From positions 1 through 64,000 of the forward strand of contig DAOOIT010000022.1 of the NCBI GenBank assembly GCA_035384565.1: a stretch of DNA of 64,000 bases. The letters run 5' to 3'. The position numbers and the translations under genes were made by a program. How positions within the stretch are numbered: position 1 is the stretch's first letter; each line of letters begins with the position of its first letter. This DNA comes from Planctomycetota bacterium. GTDB lineage: Bacteria; Planctomycetota; PUPC01; DSUN01. The notes beneath the pieces were generated by a model. The model did not search any database. It had not been told where the DNA came from and worked only from the letters and a program-made list of their open reading frames with translations. This document shows positions 9,701 to 17,135 of the stretch, in pieces.

Positions 9701-10237
9701 GCGGACCCGACAGGGACGCCCGACCTGCTCAAGGCCATCGAGGCCGCGCCCGACATGGGCAAGGGCTGGCACTATCGCGGCATGGGCCAGTTCGGCCGCA
9801 ACATGAGCGAGGTGGACGCCTATATCTACGCCCTCGGCCGCGCGCGCGACAAGCAGGCCACCGCGGCCATCGTGAAGAAGATGCAGGCGCTGGAGGCGAA
9901 GGACGCCTTCTCGCACTTCCGCGCCGTGGCCCTGGCCCTCGAGCAGCTACGCGACCCCGCCGCGGCCGGGCCTCTGGCCGAACTCCTCGCCAAGCCCGGC
10001 CTGCGCGGCCACACCATCGCCACGCCCGAGGGCGCCCTCGAACGCGCGGAGAAGTACCGGAGCTGGACCGCCACCGAGCCGCGCAGCAACGCCCTCCGCG
10101 AGCTGATGCTCGCCCGCGCCCTGTTCCGCTGCGGCGACAAGGACGGCCTCGGCAGGAGAATCCTCGAGGAGTACACCCGCGACTACCGCGGCCACCTGGC
10201 CCGACACGCCGCTGCCGTGCTCAGCGCTGGCCAGTAG
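6800..10237 (+). CDS. Large secreted FAD-dependent oxidoreductase with two FAD modules
   Basis: Protein of 1145 residues with a short signal peptide. A first dinucleotide-binding motif (VDVLVVGGSTGA, about 35-46) and a second (YDVVVIGGGTGGAP, about 564-578) mark two FAD_oxidored-type modules. The first module is interrupted at about 107-255 by a beta-rich stretch resembling a discoidin (F5/8 type C) domain. The tail (about 950-1145) is helical and HEAT-like. Residues about 446-454 (FGVPPSGGL) and 520-532 (RRAYSHAEPATG) are encoded by dispersed DNA repeats found elsewhere between genes; both fall in the linker between the FAD modules. Start ATG 6800 follows AAGGAG. Family members are usually annotated by fold only; substrate unknown. 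Confidence 0.85.
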   Translation: MVRLRVFGCLLLSSLLAQAASVVESARRIPVAYQVDVLVVGGSTGAVAAAAEAARAGASVFLAAPRPYLGEDMAGTLRLWLEEGEVPSSPLAKAIFSGRPEPTVDLGNVLPLQYEADLPSAAQHKDTKPPSLLTDGKWSSAAQESVQYDGDPTIIADLGVKQRIEKAHVALYHNKDYLFDSVAIGISDDRQAWKEVATLRNDRPATGDDHGAAILLSAPINAGARYVRFAAKRREGSKRVLVGEIAVVGAEKPKEQMPPNDSTTNAPPVPPATPLQVKRTLDQALLDAKVAFLYSCFPTDVLTDAEGKPCGIVMANRAGRQAVVAKVVIDATERATVARMTAAKFRPFPGGPQTVKRVVIGGKPQPSQGIVASRIVGSFTAPGKPGAAPYPIIDYTIKVPMADASYAAYAAADQVARDLTFDPAQQFTSDILFHVPPDPVQGVKSFGVPPSGGLDFNAFLDACRPAGVERLYILGGCADVPREQAEKLMRPLALMDVGTRVGAAAAAEAKKLPPPKEPKVRRAYSHAEPATGKGEVKEILAGVREFQKLPTLPQEERPLAVLGTYDVVVIGGGTGGAPAGIAAARHGAKTLVVEMLHGLGGVGTLGHISTYYWGNRVGFCKTILDGKARWGIEEKAEWWRAELREAKADIWFGCVGCGAFVDDRRVKGAVVATPYGRGVVLAKTVIDATGNSDVAAAAGAATIYTDETDIALQGTGLPPRHLGASYTNTDYTITDETDMLDTWSLFLYAKRMAGNAFDLGQLIDTRERRRIVGDHTITILDQFLERTHPDTVVQTWSNFDTHGYTVDPYFVLQQPHHKGVKTQIPYRAMLPQGYDGVLVIGLGISAHRDAVPLIRMQPDIENGGYAAGTAAAMAVKADGSVRNVNVKKLQEHLVAIGNLTPDVLTAKDSFPFPPEKLKEAVYNVRDNYRDVGIVLANAKEAVPLLRQAYAECPPESKLIYAHVLGVLADPTGTPDLLKAIEAAPDMGKGWHYRGMGQFGRNMSEVDAYIYALGRARDKQATAAIVKKMQALEAKDAFSHFRAVALALEQLRDPAAAGPLAELLAKPGLRGHTIATPEGALERAEKYRSWTATEPRSNALRELMLARALFRCGDKDGLGRRILEEYTRDYRGHLARHAAAVLSAGQ
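8134..8157. repeat. In-frame copy of an intergenic repeat (GVPPSGG type)
   Basis: The 24 bases that encode GVPPSGG match, with one change over the shared stretch, the inner arm at 36721-36744 in the intergenic inverted repeat, and a reverse copy at 36693-36710. Confidence 0.55.
8358..8385. repeat. In-frame half-copy of the HAEP inverted-repeat element
   Basis: This stretch resembles the left arm of the elements at 11982 and 22020 (AGGCGTGCATAC ... GCGGAACC) and encodes RRAYSHAEP where an intergenic arm would read RAYLHAEP. It lies inside the FAD-oxidoreductase gene. Confidence 0.55.
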
Positions 10238-10302
10238 GGTGTGCAGACCTGCAAACCAATGGCGGTGGCGACGGGTTCCGCGTGCAGGTATGCACGCCCT
10301 AC
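10233..10302. repeat. HAEP inverted-repeat element, copy A
   Basis: The right arm (10273-10302, GTTCCGCGTGCAGGTATGCA then CGCCCTAC) is the reverse complement of the left arm seen in the other copies. The left arm here (10233-10257) is degraded. It lies between the FAD-oxidoreductase and the Ig-like gene and begins at the stop codon of the former. Confidence 0.6.
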
Positions 10303-10321
10303 CGTATCGAAGGAGGAAGCC

Positions 10322-10771
10322 ATGAAGCACCTTGGTGTTGTGGTCGTTGCGGCGGCCCTCGCCGTCAGCCGGGCACCCGCCGCCGAGAAGAAGGCCGACT
10401 TCGACCCTGACCTGCCACCCTGCGTCGTGAGGACGGAGCCAGCCGACCGCGCGAAGGAGGTGGATTTCGCCCTTCGCGAGATCAAGGTCACCTTCGACCG
10501 GCCCATGACCACCGAGAAAGCATGGTCGTGGATGCTGATGACCGAGTGCGGGGTGTACCCCGGATACCGCGGCGGCACGGCCGAACCGCGCTGGGAAGAT
10601 GATGGCCGCACCTGCGTCCTCCCCGTCCGCCTCAGCCCCGACACCGTTTACGCGGTCGGCGTGAACAGCCCCCGTAACTGGGGCTTCCGCGATACCAAGG
10701 GCAAGGCCGCCGTCCCCTTCGCCTGGGTGTTCAAGACGAAGAGGGCGACGGGCCAGCGAGGAGACCTGTAG
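10322..10771 (+). CDS. Secreted Ig-like domain protein
   Basis: Protein of 149 residues with a signal peptide (to about APAAE, residue 21). The remainder is one bacterial Ig-like domain of the SbsA type: 'P..V.RTEPADRAKEVDFALREIKVTFDRPM' near residues 37-65 and a closing 'PFAWVFKTK'. These domains give no enzyme function by themselves. Start ATG 10322 follows AGGAGGAAGC. The gene sits between a HAEP repeat and the URO-D-like gene; a GC-rich hairpin directly after the stop may end its transcript. Confidence 0.75.
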   Translation: MKHLGVVVVAAALAVSRAPAAEKKADFDPDLPPCVVRTEPADRAKEVDFALREIKVTFDRPMTTEKAWSWMLMTECGVYPGYRGGTAEPRWEDDGRTCVLPVRLSPDTVYAVGVNSPRNWGFRDTKGKAAVPFAWVFKTKRATGQRGDL

Positions 10772-10774
10772 CGC

Positions 10775-10792
10775 CCTGCCGTGGACGGCAGG
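10775..10792 (+). terminator. Possible terminator hairpin after the Ig-like gene
   Basis: CCTGCCG, loop TGGA, CGGCAGG, three bases after the stop codon. There is no T-tract, so this may be a repeat instead. Confidence 0.35.
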
Positions 10793-10855
10793 ATTGCAGC
10801 CGCCACGTTCGCTTCGGCCTCGGGGCCTGTGACGCGTTAACGATCAGGAGCAAGC

Positions 10856-11977
10856 ATGACCCCCCGCGAACGCTTTCTCGCCGTGATGCAGTACCAGCCC
10901 GCCGACCGCGTGCCCAACTGGGAGCTAGGCTGCTGGGGCCAGACGATTGACGTGTGGCAGGCCCAGGGCCTCAAGCCCCACACCTTCCACTGGAACTGGT
11001 TCGTCGGCGAGGAATCCCTGGGCATGGACGAGCGCGAGTTCGTGCCCGTCAACATGGGAATGATCCCGGGCTTCGAGTCCAAGGTGCTCGAGAAGACCGA
11101 CCGCTACGAGATCATCCAGCACTGGAACGGCGTGGTGACCAAGGCCCTTATCGAGGGCACCGTGCGCGGCACGCGAGCGAGCATGGACCAGTATCTCCGC
11201 TTCCCCATCGAGACCGTCGCCGACCTGCGGGATATGAAGAAGCGCTACGATCCATCCACGCCCATTCGCTACCCGCTCTACTGGCGGAACAGGGTTCCCT
11301 GCTGGGAGAACCGCCAGCACGTGCTCGTCCTGGGCCAGAACTGCTGCACGGGCTTCTACGGCGTGGCCCGGGCGTGGATGGGCACAGAGAACCTCTCGCT
11401 CGCCTTCTACGACCAGCCTGCGCTCTGCGAGGAGATGTTCGAGTTCATCGCCGACTTCGCCATCGAGGTTACCAAGCCCTTCGTCGAGGCCGTGCAGTTC
11501 GACTACTTCAACTTCTTCGAGGACATGGCCTGCAAGAGCGGCCCGCTGTGCAGCCCCGCCTGCTTCCGCCGCTTCATCATGCCCCATTACCGCCGCGTGA
11601 TTGACCACCTCAAGTCCCATGGGGTGAAATACTGTAGCCTCGACAGCGACGGCAACACCGAGCCGCTCATCCCGCTCTACATGGAGATGGGCATTGACGC
11701 GCACTGGCCTTTCGAGCGGGCGTCGGACATGGACCCGAACCGCCTCCGCAAGCAGTTCGGGAAGGACTTGCGGATCTGGGGCGCGGTGGACAAGCGCGAG
11801 CTGGCGAAGGGCAAGGCCGAGATTGACGCGGCCCTCCGCGAGCTGGCCCCGCTCATCGAGCAGGGCGGCTTCATCCCGCACCTCGACCACACCTTCCCCC
11901 CCGACATCTCGTGGGCCAACTTCAACTACTATTGGGAGCAGAAGGCCAAGCTGTTGGCTGGGCGCTTTGGGGCATAG
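10856..11977 (+). CDS. Uroporphyrinogen decarboxylase-like (URO-D/MtaA superfamily) protein
   Basis: Protein of 373 residues. It starts with the typical 'TPRERFLAVMQYQPADRVP' and holds the conserved core 'DMACKSGPLCSP' and 'CSLDSDGNTEPLIP' (C260, D265) expected of the TIM-barrel URO-D superfamily. True HemE has different, arginine-rich substrate motifs, so I read this as one of the many paralogues related to corrinoid-dependent methyltransferases such as MtaA. A second, diverged member lies at 25359. Start ATG follows CAGGAG with a normal gap. Cytoplasmic; methyl donor and acceptor unknown, and no corrinoid protein gene is visible nearby. Confidence 0.8.
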   Translation: MTPRERFLAVMQYQPADRVPNWELGCWGQTIDVWQAQGLKPHTFHWNWFVGEESLGMDEREFVPVNMGMIPGFESKVLEKTDRYEIIQHWNGVVTKALIEGTVRGTRASMDQYLRFPIETVADLRDMKKRYDPSTPIRYPLYWRNRVPCWENRQHVLVLGQNCCTGFYGVARAWMGTENLSLAFYDQPALCEEMFEFIADFAIEVTKPFVEAVQFDYFNFFEDMACKSGPLCSPACFRRFIMPHYRRVIDHLKSHGVKYCSLDSDGNTEPLIPLYMEMGIDAHWPFERASDMDPNRLRKQFGKDLRIWGAVDKRELAKGKAEIDAALRELAPLIEQGGFIPHLDHTFPPDISWANFNYYWEQKAKLLAGRFGA

Positions 11978-11981
11978 TCGT

Positions 11982-12096
11982 GGTAGGGCGTGCATACCTG
12001 CACGCGGAGTCGGCTGGCCCCCTCACAAGATACCCTCCCAGGGGCTATGGTTCGCGCACCGATGAAGCGTTCCGCGTGCAAGTATGCACGCCCTAC
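11982..12096. repeat. HAEP inverted-repeat element, copy B
   Basis: Left arm 11982-12010 (GGTAGGGCGTGCATACCTGC then ACGCGGAGT) and right arm 12069-12096 are near-perfect reverse complements around a 58-base centre. Each arm also holds its own small hairpin (CGTGCA, four bases, TGCACG). It fills most of the gap between the convergent URO-D-like and ACT-like genes. Confidence 0.75.
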
Positions 12097-12126
12097 GGCT
12101 GGATGTCTTGGGGCGTAGGCCGCGGC

Positions 12127-12387
12127 TCAGTGGGCGAAGACCATCTTCTGGACTTCGATGCCCTTGATGGCACCCAGCTTCTTCACCATTGCCGCGGCTT
12201 TGGCTTCGGTCGCGGCCAGCTCGAGCAGGAGCAGGCCGTTCCTCGCCGAGGCGCCGCCCTTGCCCAACTCGTGCAAGCCCAGCCGCGTCTTGATGATCCC
12301 GCCGAACTCCGTGAGCACCTGCTGCACGGGCAGCGCGTGTTCGAGGCGGTCCGTGATGTGAACGCCCAGGATGATGTGCTTCGCCAT
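12127..12387 (-). CDS. Small ACT-like/ferredoxin-fold regulatory protein
   Basis: Protein of 86 residues. The pattern 'HIILGVHITDRLEHALPVQQ', 'GGIIKTRLGLHE', 'NGLLLLELAA' and a closing 'IKGIEVQKMVF' matches the ferredoxin-like (ACT/NikR C-terminal-like) fold of the TM1266 family, often called iron-only hydrogenase system regulator. That name comes from a context not seen here, since no hydrogenase gene is in the window. Start ATG follows GGAGG. It has its own likely promoter in the 80-base gap to the upstream lipoprotein gene. Function here is unknown; small-molecule or metal sensing is a guess. Confidence 0.75.
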   Translation of the reverse strand: MAKHIILGVHITDRLEHALPVQQVLTEFGGIIKTRLGLHELGKGGASARNGLLLLELAATEAKAAAMVKKLGAIKGIEVQKMVFAH

Positions 12388-12433
12388 GTTCCCGGCCTCC
12401 GATGGACGCGATGGTCAGCAATACGCACCCGCC

Positions 12434-12461
12434 ATTGTACCCATTGCGGGTGAGGGCACAA
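12434..12461 (-). promoter_or_regulatory. Putative promoter of the ACT-like gene
   Basis: On the minus strand TTGTGC (12456-12461), 16-base spacer, TACAAT (12434-12439). The start codon is 47 bases downstream. Confidence 0.45.
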
Positions 12462-12467
12462 GCGGCC

Positions 12468-15400
12468 CTACGGCTGGAGCCAGATGTAGACGCCCACGGC
12501 CTGGGCGGCGGAGGGCCCGAAGCTGGCCAGGTCGGCCTTGCCGTCGCCATTGAAATCGGCCACGCTGAACTGGGTGTCGAAATGCGGCGTGTAGTCGAGG
12601 GGCACGGTGACGGCTCGCTCGGGGTCGAGGCCGTCGGCGGCGGAGCCGAGAAGCACGCGGGCCGAGGGCTTTTCGCGGGTCGCCAGAATCAGGTCGGGAA
12701 CGCCGTCGCCGTTCCAGTCGGCCGCGGTCGGGCCGTCGCGGATGATGTCGCAGCCCTTGGCGACGAACTCGGCGCTGGGTTTCTCCGCGAAGGGCTGCTT
12801 GGGGTCTTTCGTGTTGCGGTAGAGCGACACTATGGTGCCCTCTTTGCCGCTGACCAGGAGCGCAACGTCGGTCCAGCCGTCCTTGTCAAAGTCGGCGGCG
12901 GCGAGGAAGACCCAGCCTGCCTGCTCGCCGGAGCCTGTCGGTGGATTCAGGTGGATGGAGGGTGTTTCCTCGAACGAGCCGTCGGGGCGACGCAGGAAGA
13001 TGTCGCCCGTGGAGAAGATCAAGTCGTCGCGTTGGTCGCCGTTGACATCGGCCAGCGCCACGCCGAAGTAGCCGCGCTCGGGAGCCTTGAAGCTGCGGAA
13101 GCGGAACGTGCCATTCTCGCCCTGATAGGCGATGCTGTAACCGCCGATGAAGCGCCCGCCGATGAGGAGATCGGTCCTCCCGTCGCCATTGAAGTCGCCC
13201 GTCAGAACCTGGGAGGCTCGCGTGAGACCAGGCAGCGGGACTGTTCGGAACTTGAGCTGCCCCTGTTCGGGAATGAGCAGGAAGGCTTGCCCTTCGCTGG
13301 ATGCAAAGAGATCGGCTCCCTTGCCGCCGCTCACGCGGACGACGCGGAGCTTCCAGCCGTGGCTGAGGTCGGGCAGATCAACGACCGCGTCCGGCGCTTC
13401 GGCGAACTTGCCGCCCTTGTTGAGGTAGATGAGGACGGCGGAACCTCTGCCACTGGGGACAAGGACAGCGACGTCGGGCCGCCCATCGCCGTCAATGTCG
13501 CCGCAGGCGGCCGACAGGATTCGCTGGAGCCAGGCGGCCACGAGGTAGTTGGTCTGCTTGAAGCCGAAGAGGGGGTTGGGCTTCTCCGGCTTCATGCGGG
13601 ACCAGCCGGTGGCCTCGCCGGCCAGGATGCCCGCGGCGATGAAGTTGTCGGGCGGCCCGCCGCCGTGGCCGCCGAGCACCTCGTCGGGCTTGATGGCCGT
13701 GAGCTTCCGCAGGCTGGCGAGGACGTTCTCCGCGCTGAAATCAAAGCTGCCGGAGTAGCCGAGGACGCCGCCGGGCATGATGAGGTCGCCCGTAGCCACA
13801 TAGGTCTTGCCGTCCTTCGTGAAGACGTAGCCCATCGAGCCGTAGGTGTGGCCGGGCAGGCGGATGGCCTTGACCTTCAGGCCGGCGAGGTCGAGTTCCT
13901 TGTCCTCGGTGAGCGCGATATCCACGGGATTCGGCGGATGGAAGCCGTAGCCGGTCTCGTTGGGCAGATGGTGCTGGAGGATGTAGGCCATCTCGGCGCT
14001 GGCCACGACCTGCGCGCCGGTGACGACCCGCCAAAGGTAGGCGCCGGGGGCATGGTCGCCATGCTCGTGGGTGAGGAGCACGTACTTCACCTTCATGGGG
14101 TCGAGGCCCGCCCCCTGAATCTTCGCCCAGTTCTGCTCGAAGGACGCCGCCGCGTTGGGGTCAATCATAATCAGGCCGTCGGGCGCCTCGATGACCAGTT
14201 GCGTCCCCATGTCGCTGTGGGCGAAGCCGCCATTGGTGCGCCAGATGCCGGGCGCGATCTTGCCTGGCTGCTGGTTCCTCGTCCACGGCTTGTCGCCGAG
14301 CGGGACGGCGTCATTGAGGTCGGTTTGCCAAAGCTGTCGGCCATCCGCATCACGCATCTCCACAGCGCCGGCGGTTGTGGCGACGGCGAGCCGCTTGCCA
14401 TCAGCGGATGCCCGCACGATGCTTGAGGCGTCCGGGCACGCCGTTGGGCGAACCGCCGCCTTGGCTATGTCCAGGATGTAGGCGGCGGTCGTCCCCTCGT
14501 CGGCGGGCAGGAGGGGCCGGCCGCCGAGGCCGCGAGAGGGCCACATGTGGGGCGAGATGAGCAGTTGCTTCCCGTCGGGTGAGAAGGCCAGGTCGCACCA
14601 GAGCGGCTCCTTGAAGCTCTCGGGGCCAATGCGGCAAACGACCTTCCCGTCGGCGTCGTAGACGTGGATGGTCGGGCGCGAGGACATGATGCGCGGCACG
14701 GAGGGGAACTCGGCGCTGCCGTCGCTCGGGCGGAAGACCCGCTGCCAACCCTCGTAGTCGGCCACCGCCACCTGCTCGCCTTCGCGGTCAATCGCAACGG
14801 CGAGCGGCACGCTGAACTTGCGGTTCTCATAGGGCGGAGCAGGGGGGCCGTAGGCGCCCTTCTCGGGCTGAGGCGAGGGCGCGACATCAATGCTGACTGG
14901 GCGTGTCCAGGCTGGCTTTGCCTGGCCGCGCTCGAGGACGAGGAGGTTGGGGAGCTTGGCGGCTTGCTCTCCGACTCCGAGGAAACGGCCGACCACGGCC
15001 CGCCCGCTGGCGCTGGCGGCGAAGGAGGCCGTCACCCCTGCGCCCAGGTGCGCGACCTCGGCCGTCGCCTCGGCGGGTGAGAGCCACCAGAGGCGGTCGT
15101 CGCCGGCTACGACCCACTCGTCGCCGGCCCTCTGGGCCACGCGCGGCAGGTGGTTCGAGTGGTCGCCGTAGTGAAAGAGGAATCCGCCTGGCCTGAAGTC
15201 GCGGAGCCGGAAGCCGGCCGAGACCTGTGATAGCTCCTTGCCGCGCAGGAAGGCGTAGAGGCGCGGCGAATCGCCCGCCGTGCCCTCGGGCGTGGTGCAG
15301 AGCGCGGCGACGAACGCGCCGTCGTTCGACACCGACACCTCGTTGAGCCACCGCAGCCCCGCGCGGTGCTGCTGGACGATCTTGCCCCCTTCGTCAAGAA

Positions 15401-15641
15401 CGAAGAGGTTCGGCTCGCCAGGGGCCGCGATGGTGCCGACGGCCACGAAGCGCCCATCGTCGCTCACATCGAGACAGGCGATCCCCTGCCGAGGCAGCGG
15501 CCCGGTGCCCCGGGCGTTCCATTCAGGGGCGCGCGCCGTCGCGGCGGCAGCGCCGCTCGCCGTATTCCTGCACGCTGCCAGCGCGGCGCAGAAACAGAGG
15601 ATCGCTGCCAGATGAGTCCAGCAACCCGGATGGTCCGGCAT
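12468..15641 (-). CDS. Lipoprotein: beta-propeller + metallo-beta-lactamase + FG-GAP repeats
   Basis: Protein of 1057 residues with a lipoprotein signal (lipobox LAAC, C24). Residues about 50-430 form a WD40-like propeller. Residues about 460-690 are a metallo-beta-lactamase fold hydrolase with THEHGDH at 524-530, a zinc-binding HxHxDH motif, and a later 'LPGHTYGSMGY'. Residues about 707-1057 carry at least six FG-GAP/VCBS-type calcium loops such as GDIDGDGRPD, GDFNGDGRTD, ADWNGDGVPD and ADFNGDGKAD. Each part is common, but this three-part join is unusual. Start placed at ATG 15641, eight bases after AAAGGAG, rather than the GTG three codons upstream. It should sit on the outer membrane or periplasmic face. 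The lactamase domain belongs to a broad hydrolase family and does not imply antibiotic resistance. Confidence 0.85.
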   Translation of the reverse strand: MPDHPGCWTHLAAILCFCAALAACRNTASGAAAATARAPEWNARGTGPLPRQGIACLDVSDDGRFVAVGTIAAPGEPNLFVLDEGGKIVQQHRAGLRWLNEVSVSNDGAFVAALCTTPEGTAGDSPRLYAFLRGKELSQVSAGFRLRDFRPGGFLFHYGDHSNHLPRVAQRAGDEWVVAGDDRLWWLSPAEATAEVAHLGAGVTASFAASASGRAVVGRFLGVGEQAAKLPNLLVLERGQAKPAWTRPVSIDVAPSPQPEKGAYGPPAPPYENRKFSVPLAVAIDREGEQVAVADYEGWQRVFRPSDGSAEFPSVPRIMSSRPTIHVYDADGKVVCRIGPESFKEPLWCDLAFSPDGKQLLISPHMWPSRGLGGRPLLPADEGTTAAYILDIAKAAVRPTACPDASSIVRASADGKRLAVATTAGAVEMRDADGRQLWQTDLNDAVPLGDKPWTRNQQPGKIAPGIWRTNGGFAHSDMGTQLVIEAPDGLIMIDPNAAASFEQNWAKIQGAGLDPMKVKYVLLTHEHGDHAPGAYLWRVVTGAQVVASAEMAYILQHHLPNETGYGFHPPNPVDIALTEDKELDLAGLKVKAIRLPGHTYGSMGYVFTKDGKTYVATGDLIMPGGVLGYSGSFDFSAENVLASLRKLTAIKPDEVLGGHGGGPPDNFIAAGILAGEATGWSRMKPEKPNPLFGFKQTNYLVAAWLQRILSAACGDIDGDGRPDVAVLVPSGRGSAVLIYLNKGGKFAEAPDAVVDLPDLSHGWKLRVVRVSGGKGADLFASSEGQAFLLIPEQGQLKFRTVPLPGLTRASQVLTGDFNGDGRTDLLIGGRFIGGYSIAYQGENGTFRFRSFKAPERGYFGVALADVNGDQRDDLIFSTGDIFLRRPDGSFEETPSIHLNPPTGSGEQAGWVFLAAADFDKDGWTDVALLVSGKEGTIVSLYRNTKDPKQPFAEKPSAEFVAKGCDIIRDGPTAADWNGDGVPDLILATREKPSARVLLGSAADGLDPERAVTVPLDYTPHFDTQFSVADFNGDGKADLASFGPSAAQAVGVYIWLQP

Positions 15642-15673
15642 GGCAAACACTCCTTTCGCAGGCGATGCCAGTC

Positions 15674-15702
15674 ATCCTAGCGCCTCACCCACCCCATCGC
15701 AA
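15674..15702 (-). promoter_or_regulatory. Putative promoter of the propeller/lactamase lipoprotein gene
   Basis: On the minus strand TTGCGA (15697-15702), 17-base spacer, TAGGAT (15674-15679), 33 bases before the start codon. Confidence 0.5.
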
Positions 15703-15716
15703 GCCGAATATTCCGA

Positions 15717-15745
15717 TTGATTCCCCGTTCGGCCAAGGGTACGAT
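15717..15745 (+). promoter_or_regulatory. Putative promoter of the DUF362 gene
   Basis: TTGATT (15717-15722), 17-base spacer, TACGAT (15740-15745). It is back to back with the promoter at 15674-15702. Confidence 0.4.
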
Positions 15746-15812
15746 AGATACGCCAGGGGGTGCCGCCAAACGTCAGCGGCGGTCCACAAGCGGCTCGAGA
15801 AAGGGAATGCCG

Positions 15813-17087
15813 ATGAGCATGCGCGCGATCGCACGACAGATCCTCACTTGCCTCGTTATCGTCGCCTTCCTCGCGAGCCCTGTGCTCGCGGGGACCACGG
15901 TGGCCATCGTGAAGGGCAAGGACGTGGACAAGATGGTGGCCGAGGCCATTGACCTGTTGGGCGGAATGAAGCAATTCGTCAAAGATGGTCAGAAGGTCAC
16001 CCTCAAGCCGAACCTGGTTCACCAGCCGGCCCTGCCCGGCCGCGAGCAGACCCGCACGGATGCGAAGATTGCGCCGGGCTTCACAACCGACGTCCGAATC
16101 GTGAAAGCCCTCGCCCAACAGATGCTCAAGGCCGCCAAGTGCAAGGTGACCATCGCCGAGGGCACGCCGAACGATGCCACGAAGATGTTCGACTTCCTCG
16201 GCTACACGCAGATGGCCCGGCAGGCAGGCATCCAACTGGTGGACGTGGATCGATCCGTGCGGACCAAAGTGAAGCTGGACGGGCCGCCGCGCAGGGAATA
16301 CTCGCTCCCCGTGGCCACTCAGGCGTGCGACGTGCTGGTGGACATGCCGGTGATGAAGACCCACCAACTCGCCGGCGTGACGCTGGGGATGAAGAACCTC
16401 TTCGGCCTGCTACCCGAGCCCAGAAAGGTCTTCCACGCGAAGCTCGATGAGGTGCTCTGCGACCTCTGCGCCGCCCACAGGCCGGACCTGGTCATTGTGG
16501 ACGGCCTGGTCGCAATGGAGGGGCAGGGGCCGCTCGAGGGCACGCCTGTGCCGATGGGCCTCCTGGTGGCTGGCACGGATGTGGTGGCGGTGGACACGGT
16601 GTGCGCCGCCATCATGGGTTTCGAGCCGTCGCGTGTCACCCACCTGGCGCTCGCCGCCAAGCGGGGCCTCGGCGAAGCCGATCTGAGCAAGATCGCCGTG
16701 AAGGGCCTGTCGGTCAACGAGGTCAAGCGCCCCTTCAAGCATGCGCTCTGGGAGGCCGAGGTCTCCATCCCCAAGACCGATGAGGCAGCGCAGGAGTTGC
16801 TCCCCATCGCCGATACCGTGCGGAGGACCGACTGGAACGGCGAGCTGTTCTACTCCTTCGGCCCGCGCCACCTGAAGGTGGACACTCAGAAATACCCCGG
16901 CCGCGAATCCCAGGGCTTCACCGTCCGCATCCCCATTCAGGGCAACCGCATCTACTTCTACCCCCGCTACCGCGTGCTCTACCCGGAGGAGGCCCAGGCC
17001 GCGATGGATGAGGTGGCCCAGTGGATTGGCGAGAAGCTGGGCAAGGACATCCCGATGCAACGGAAGGCGATGCGCGCGCCGGAGTGA
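15813..17087 (+). CDS. Exported DUF362-domain protein
   Basis: Protein of 424 residues with an N-terminal signal peptide or anchor (IARQILTCLVIVAFLASPVL is its core). The body follows the DUF362 pattern: 'VTLKPNLV' near residue 55, 'VLVDMPVMKTHQLAGVTLGM' then 'KNLFGLLP', and 'VAVDTVCAAIMGF'. DUF362 proteins are often linked to iron-sulphur proteins, but no cysteine cluster of the ferredoxin type is present here. Start chosen at ATG 15813, seven bases after AAGGG; ATGs at 15807 and 15819 are alternatives. It is divergent from the lipoprotein gene and convergent with the GH4 gene. Function unknown. Confidence 0.8.
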   Translation: MSMRAIARQILTCLVIVAFLASPVLAGTTVAIVKGKDVDKMVAEAIDLLGGMKQFVKDGQKVTLKPNLVHQPALPGREQTRTDAKIAPGFTTDVRIVKALAQQMLKAAKCKVTIAEGTPNDATKMFDFLGYTQMARQAGIQLVDVDRSVRTKVKLDGPPRREYSLPVATQACDVLVDMPVMKTHQLAGVTLGMKNLFGLLPEPRKVFHAKLDEVLCDLCAAHRPDLVIVDGLVAMEGQGPLEGTPVPMGLLVAGTDVVAVDTVCAAIMGFEPSRVTHLALAAKRGLGEADLSKIAVKGLSVNEVKRPFKHALWEAEVSIPKTDEAAQELLPIADTVRRTDWNGELFYSFGPRHLKVDTQKYPGRESQGFTVRIPIQGNRIYFYPRYRVLYPEEAQAAMDEVAQWIGEKLGKDIPMQRKAMRAPE

Positions 17088-17096
17088 GCAGCTTGG

Positions 17097-17127
17097 CGGC
17101 GGCGTTCCCCGCACGGACCGGCCGCCG
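17097..17127. terminator. Weak candidate bidirectional terminator
   Basis: CGGCGGC (17097-17103) can pair with GCCGCCG (17121-17127) across a 17-base loop between the convergent DUF362 and GH4 genes. There is no T-tract. Confidence 0.25.
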
Positions 17128-17135
17128 AGCGCCCC

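Noticed and set aside
10856..11977. Haem biosynthesis gene hemE
   Set aside because: The sequence fits the MtaA-like side of the URO-D superfamily, and a second paralogue sits beside an MttB-like gene.
12091..12482. Direct repeat CCCTACGGCTGGA near both ends of the ACT-like gene
   Set aside because: It is 13 bases only, with no extended similarity; it may be chance or a trace of a repeat end.
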